From positions 1 to 16,165 of the forward strand of contig JAKEHY010000036.1 in the NCBI GenBank assembly GCA_022614805.1: DNA of 16,165 nucleotides, in the 5' to 3' direction. A model generated the notes under the pieces. It had not been told where the DNA came from, made no database searches, and was given only the letters and a program-made list of their open reading frames with translations. Shown here piece by piece: positions 14,285 through 16,165 of this stretch. Numbering within the stretch: position 1 is the stretch's first letter; each line of letters starts with the position of its first letter. The translations under genes and the position numbers were made by a program. The DNA is from Candidatus Zixiibacteriota bacterium. Lineage in GTDB: Bacteria > Zixibacteria > MSB-5A5 > DSPP01.

Positions 14285-15715
14285 TTACTTAAGAGTTTTT
14301 GAAGCAATCGTTCCTAACAACGAAGTCAGCTCTTCTTCAAATTCACTGGAAATATCCGATGCTCCACTTATGGCATGGGCCACCTCGTGAAGCAGGGTGC
14401 CAGCATAATCTTTAAGAGTTCTTAACTGGGCACGCTTAATTATAACTCTGCCGGAATCTTCTTCCCACAATCCCGAGGCTTCTTTGAACCCAAAGTTTTC
14501 CATCCTCATAGTTTCTGAAATCTTAATTTTTTTGATTTTTTTTGGCTTGCCACCTATAAGATTTAGAATAGCCTCAGTTTTCTCGAAAACTTTTCTTTCC
14601 TCGCGAGAAAGGCCCTTTGCGTCAACAAATTTAAATTCAAAACTCTCATTCCATTCGTTTGTAAATTGCCCCAAATCTCGAATTGGATTTCCAGAAAAGT
14701 CCTTTTGTCCTTTAATCATTTCTCTAATATTTTCAGGTATTGTAATTATCCGCAGTCCGTCTTCCTTTGCCCTGTCCACCATATTTGCAGCGTCTGTGCG
14801 TTCCCTTGGGGTGATTAAGAGGACTTTTTCAGAGGAGCTCAATAATTTGTAAGCGTGAATAGAAATGTCAGCCCATTTTAGTTCATCGTGAATAAGGCCG
14901 GTTTCGTATTTTTGTGAATCGGCCACCAATTTTTCGGCTACATCTTTGCCTTTGCAGGCTAGTAAAATTGCCTTTATTCTATCAGAATAAGCTGTTCGTC
15001 CCACATTTGACCGTTCTCTATTCAGCGCTTTTTTTATCGCTTTTGTCAGGGAAGTTACGTTGTACGAGAACAAAAAATTCTCTTCTTCCGCAACCTTAAC
15101 GCCATTTATATAGATTTTTGCTGGATTTGATTTTTTTTCCAAGACCTCTCCATACTGGGTTTTCTCAAGAACTTTTTCTCCAGAAAACTTCAAAAAAAGA
15201 CTCTTTGCTTTTTCTATGTCTTCTTTTTTACAACCTTCAAGAACAAATTCGGTTCCAGTAAAACTACTTTCCGAAGGAGAAGAAACATAAGCATGAAGAG
15301 TGACGATATCTTCAAAGTCATGTTTCTGAGATTTTCCCAGTGTAATGTCTCCGTGTGGAGATTTTATGAAAACTTTTATGTTCCGTCTATCAAAGGTAGC
15401 TAATGCATCCTTAAGGCCTACACCGAATTTACCAATGAGGTGTTCATTTTTAAGTTTTTCCTCATTCTCTTTTTGAGTTAAATGCTGATATTTCAGGCCA
15501 CGTCCAAAATCTCTGATGCGCCAATCTCCCTTGCTGTCTTGAGTAATTTGAATATCTCTGCTTCTAGTTAATAGTTGCTCGTCCAGAGCATTTGCTATGA
15601 CCTCTCGTATTGCATGGTGGGCTTCCCAATCCTCCAGCACCTTTTCTACGTTGAGATCAAATTTTTTAATGCTCTCGCCCTTTGCCCGCTGAACTTGTAA
15701 CGTTTCTGTACTCAT
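14285..15715 (-). CDS. GHKL-family ATPase fused to a C-terminal HEXXH metallopeptidase motif
   Basis: A 476-residue protein. The N-terminal third has the Bergerat ATP-binding motifs of the GHKL superfamily (Hsp90, MutL, MORC, gyrase B): N-box E38/N42/D45 (REVIANALDEQ), G1 box D69-F-G-R-G73, G2 box GKFGVG (95-100) followed by LKDAL, and a GT pair near 154. The C-terminus carries LLHEVAHAISGAS, an HEXXH zinc site (H443, E444, H447), with E458, E460 or E461 as possible third ligand. The ~280-residue middle is unrecognised. No signal peptide or TM is seen, so it is cytosolic. The ATG at 15715 has AAGGAGG three bases upstream; an in-frame ATG at 15778 lacks one. It looks clearly more AT-rich than its neighbours, suggesting transfer. 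A defence or stress ATPase-protease is plausible; function unproven. Confidence 0.8.
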   Translation of the reverse strand: MSTETLQVQRAKGESIKKFDLNVEKVLEDWEAHHAIREVIANALDEQLLTRSRDIQITQDSKGDWRIRDFGRGLKYQHLTQKENEEKLKNEHLIGKFGVGLKDALATFDRRNIKVFIKSPHGDITLGKSQKHDFEDIVTLHAYVSSPSESSFTGTEFVLEGCKKEDIEKAKSLFLKFSGEKVLEKTQYGEVLEKKSNPAKIYINGVKVAEEENFLFSYNVTSLTKAIKKALNRERSNVGRTAYSDRIKAILLACKGKDVAEKLVADSQKYETGLIHDELKWADISIHAYKLLSSSEKVLLITPRERTDAANMVDRAKEDGLRIITIPENIREMIKGQKDFSGNPIRDLGQFTNEWNESFEFKFVDAKGLSREERKVFEKTEAILNLIGGKPKKIKKIKISETMRMENFGFKEASGLWEEDSGRVIIKRAQLRTLKDYAGTLLHEVAHAISGASDISSEFEEELTSLLGTIASKTLK

Positions 15716-15718
15716 ATT

Positions 15719-15725
15719 CCTCCTT
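15719..15725 (-). promoter_or_regulatory. Shine-Dalgarno that fixes the GHKL gene start
   Basis: AAGGAGG, fully complementary to the 16S tail, lies three bases before the ATG at 15715. The spacing is short but the match is perfect, and it decides this start over the longer in-frame ATG 21 codons upstream. Confidence 0.7.
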
Positions 15726-15811
15726 AAAAATGAATCGAACTGAGCCGAGGTAAAAACCCGCCCTACGGCGCTTCTCACATGCTATACCGAACAAGAATTG
15801 GCGAATTACAT

Positions 15812-15870
15812 CCTGTCCCCCTTACCAAAGGGGACGCGCAGAGATTTTGCAAAAATCTCGGCGCAGGGGG
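15812..15870. repeat. Palindromic repeat, copy 2, between GYD and GHKL genes
   Basis: It opens with CCTGTCCCCCTTACCAAAGG and closes with GCGCAGGGGG. Inside are a CCCCTT-ACCA-AAGGGG hairpin (15818-15833) and, within GCGC arms (15836-15839, 15861-15864), a long GAGATTTT-GCA-AAAATCTC stem (15841-15859). The left half matches copy 1 in miaB, while the second hairpin is unrelated in sequence, so the family has a fixed arm and a variable arm. It begins right after the GYD stop and may protect or end that transcript, though no U-tract follows. Confidence 0.75.
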
Positions 15871-15875
15871 TAAAG

Positions 15876-16163
15876 CTACAGCATCCCCAAAAACTCCTTC
15901 CAGGGCGTGGCCAAAAGCGTCTCGGTCGTCGAATGCCCATAGGCGCGGATAATCATCGCCGCTTTTTCCACTTCCTTCGCCTCGTTGGCTTCCACCACGT
16001 CCACCACGTCGTATTGGCCCATCGTGGCCCAGCTCCCCTGCCATTTCACTCCCGGGCAGTCCGCTTTGATTTTGGCGGAAACCTGCTCGGCCAGTTTTTT
16101 GAAATCCTTCGGCTCGCGGAACGCCTCCGGCGAAAAGCGGGAAAGAATAATGTAGGTCGCCAT
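15876..16163 (-). CDS. GYD-domain small protein
   Basis: A complete 95-residue protein, starting MATYIILSRFSPEAFREPKD and containing TMGQYDVVDVVEANEAKEVEKAA and STTETLLATPWKEF. The xxGQYDxVxxVEAxDxxxxxxxA pattern after an initial MATYxxL strand is the signature of the GYD domain, a small ferredoxin-like alpha/beta fold of the dimeric alpha-beta-barrel type. Members are cytosolic and mostly uncharacterised. The length matches a stand-alone GYD protein. The ATG is two bases from the window edge, so its promoter and any operon partner are out of view. Confidence 0.85.
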   Translation of the reverse strand: MATYIILSRFSPEAFREPKDFKKLAEQVSAKIKADCPGVKWQGSWATMGQYDVVDVVEANEAKEVEKAAMIIRAYGHSTTETLLATPWKEFLGML

Positions 16164-16165
16164 AA

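Noticed and set aside
15716-15778. Longer N-terminus for the GHKL gene
   Set aside because: The ATG at 15778 has no Shine-Dalgarno, while a perfect AAGGAGG sits just before the ATG at 15715.
15812-15870. Rho-independent terminator for the GYD gene
   Set aside because: The hairpins are strong but no U-tract follows on either strand, and the similarity to the miaB copy marks it as a repeat.

Overview
The window is a stretch of genome from a diderm (Gram-negative type) bacterium. It encodes a tripartite RND pump, a MacAB-type ABC exporter with a periplasmic adaptor, a lipobox lipoprotein and a Sec-exported protein. Most genes are GC-rich. Gene style and abundant small palindromic repeats would fit an uncultured FCB-group or Zixibacteria-like lineage, but that is a low-confidence guess. 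Two islands look more AT-rich: the first ~400 bases and the GHKL-ATPase gene at 14285-15715. No rRNA, tRNA or CRISPR array was seen. No gene-free stretch exceeds 300 bases; the longest (4639-4907) holds a promoter and a candidate operator.

Layout. 1-99 is the right end of an IS3-like insertion sequence, with the transposase C-terminus and terminal repeat. It truncates a small hypothetical gene (61-342, minus) that has its own strong promoter and apparently a leaderless start. 412-4638 (minus) is a four-gene ABC efflux operon transcribed as adaptor, ATPase, permease, permease. Its promoter lies at 4771-4798 with palindromic operator candidates just downstream. 4908-10370 (minus) is an RND operon: adaptor, RND pump, membrane metallophosphoesterase, with overlapping or abutting genes. 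10572-11962 (minus) holds an exported protein followed by a lipoprotein, overlapping by one base. No TolC-like outer-membrane channel and no regulator gene is in the window.

12156-14246 (plus) carries a degenerate Y1/REP-associated-transposase-like gene followed by miaB, the tRNA methylthiotransferase. miaB is unusual: two GC-rich palindromic elements sit in frame inside it, and a third palindrome lies in the leader between the two genes. The element in the miaB TRAM domain shares its conserved left half with a repeat at 15812-15870. 14285-15715 (minus) is an AT-rich, probably transferred gene fusing a GHKL ATPase domain to a C-terminal HEXXH metallopeptidase motif. 15876-16163 (minus) is a small GYD-domain protein.

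How it fits together. The left two thirds is envelope export and envelope-associated function, all on the minus strand. The right third is a patchwork: a tRNA-modification gene invaded by palindromic repeats, a relic of the transposase family that elsewhere mobilises such repeats, and a foreign-looking ATPase-peptidase. The strongest candidates for something undescribed are the miaB palindromic insertions with the neighbouring transposase relic, and the GHKL-HEXXH fusion.
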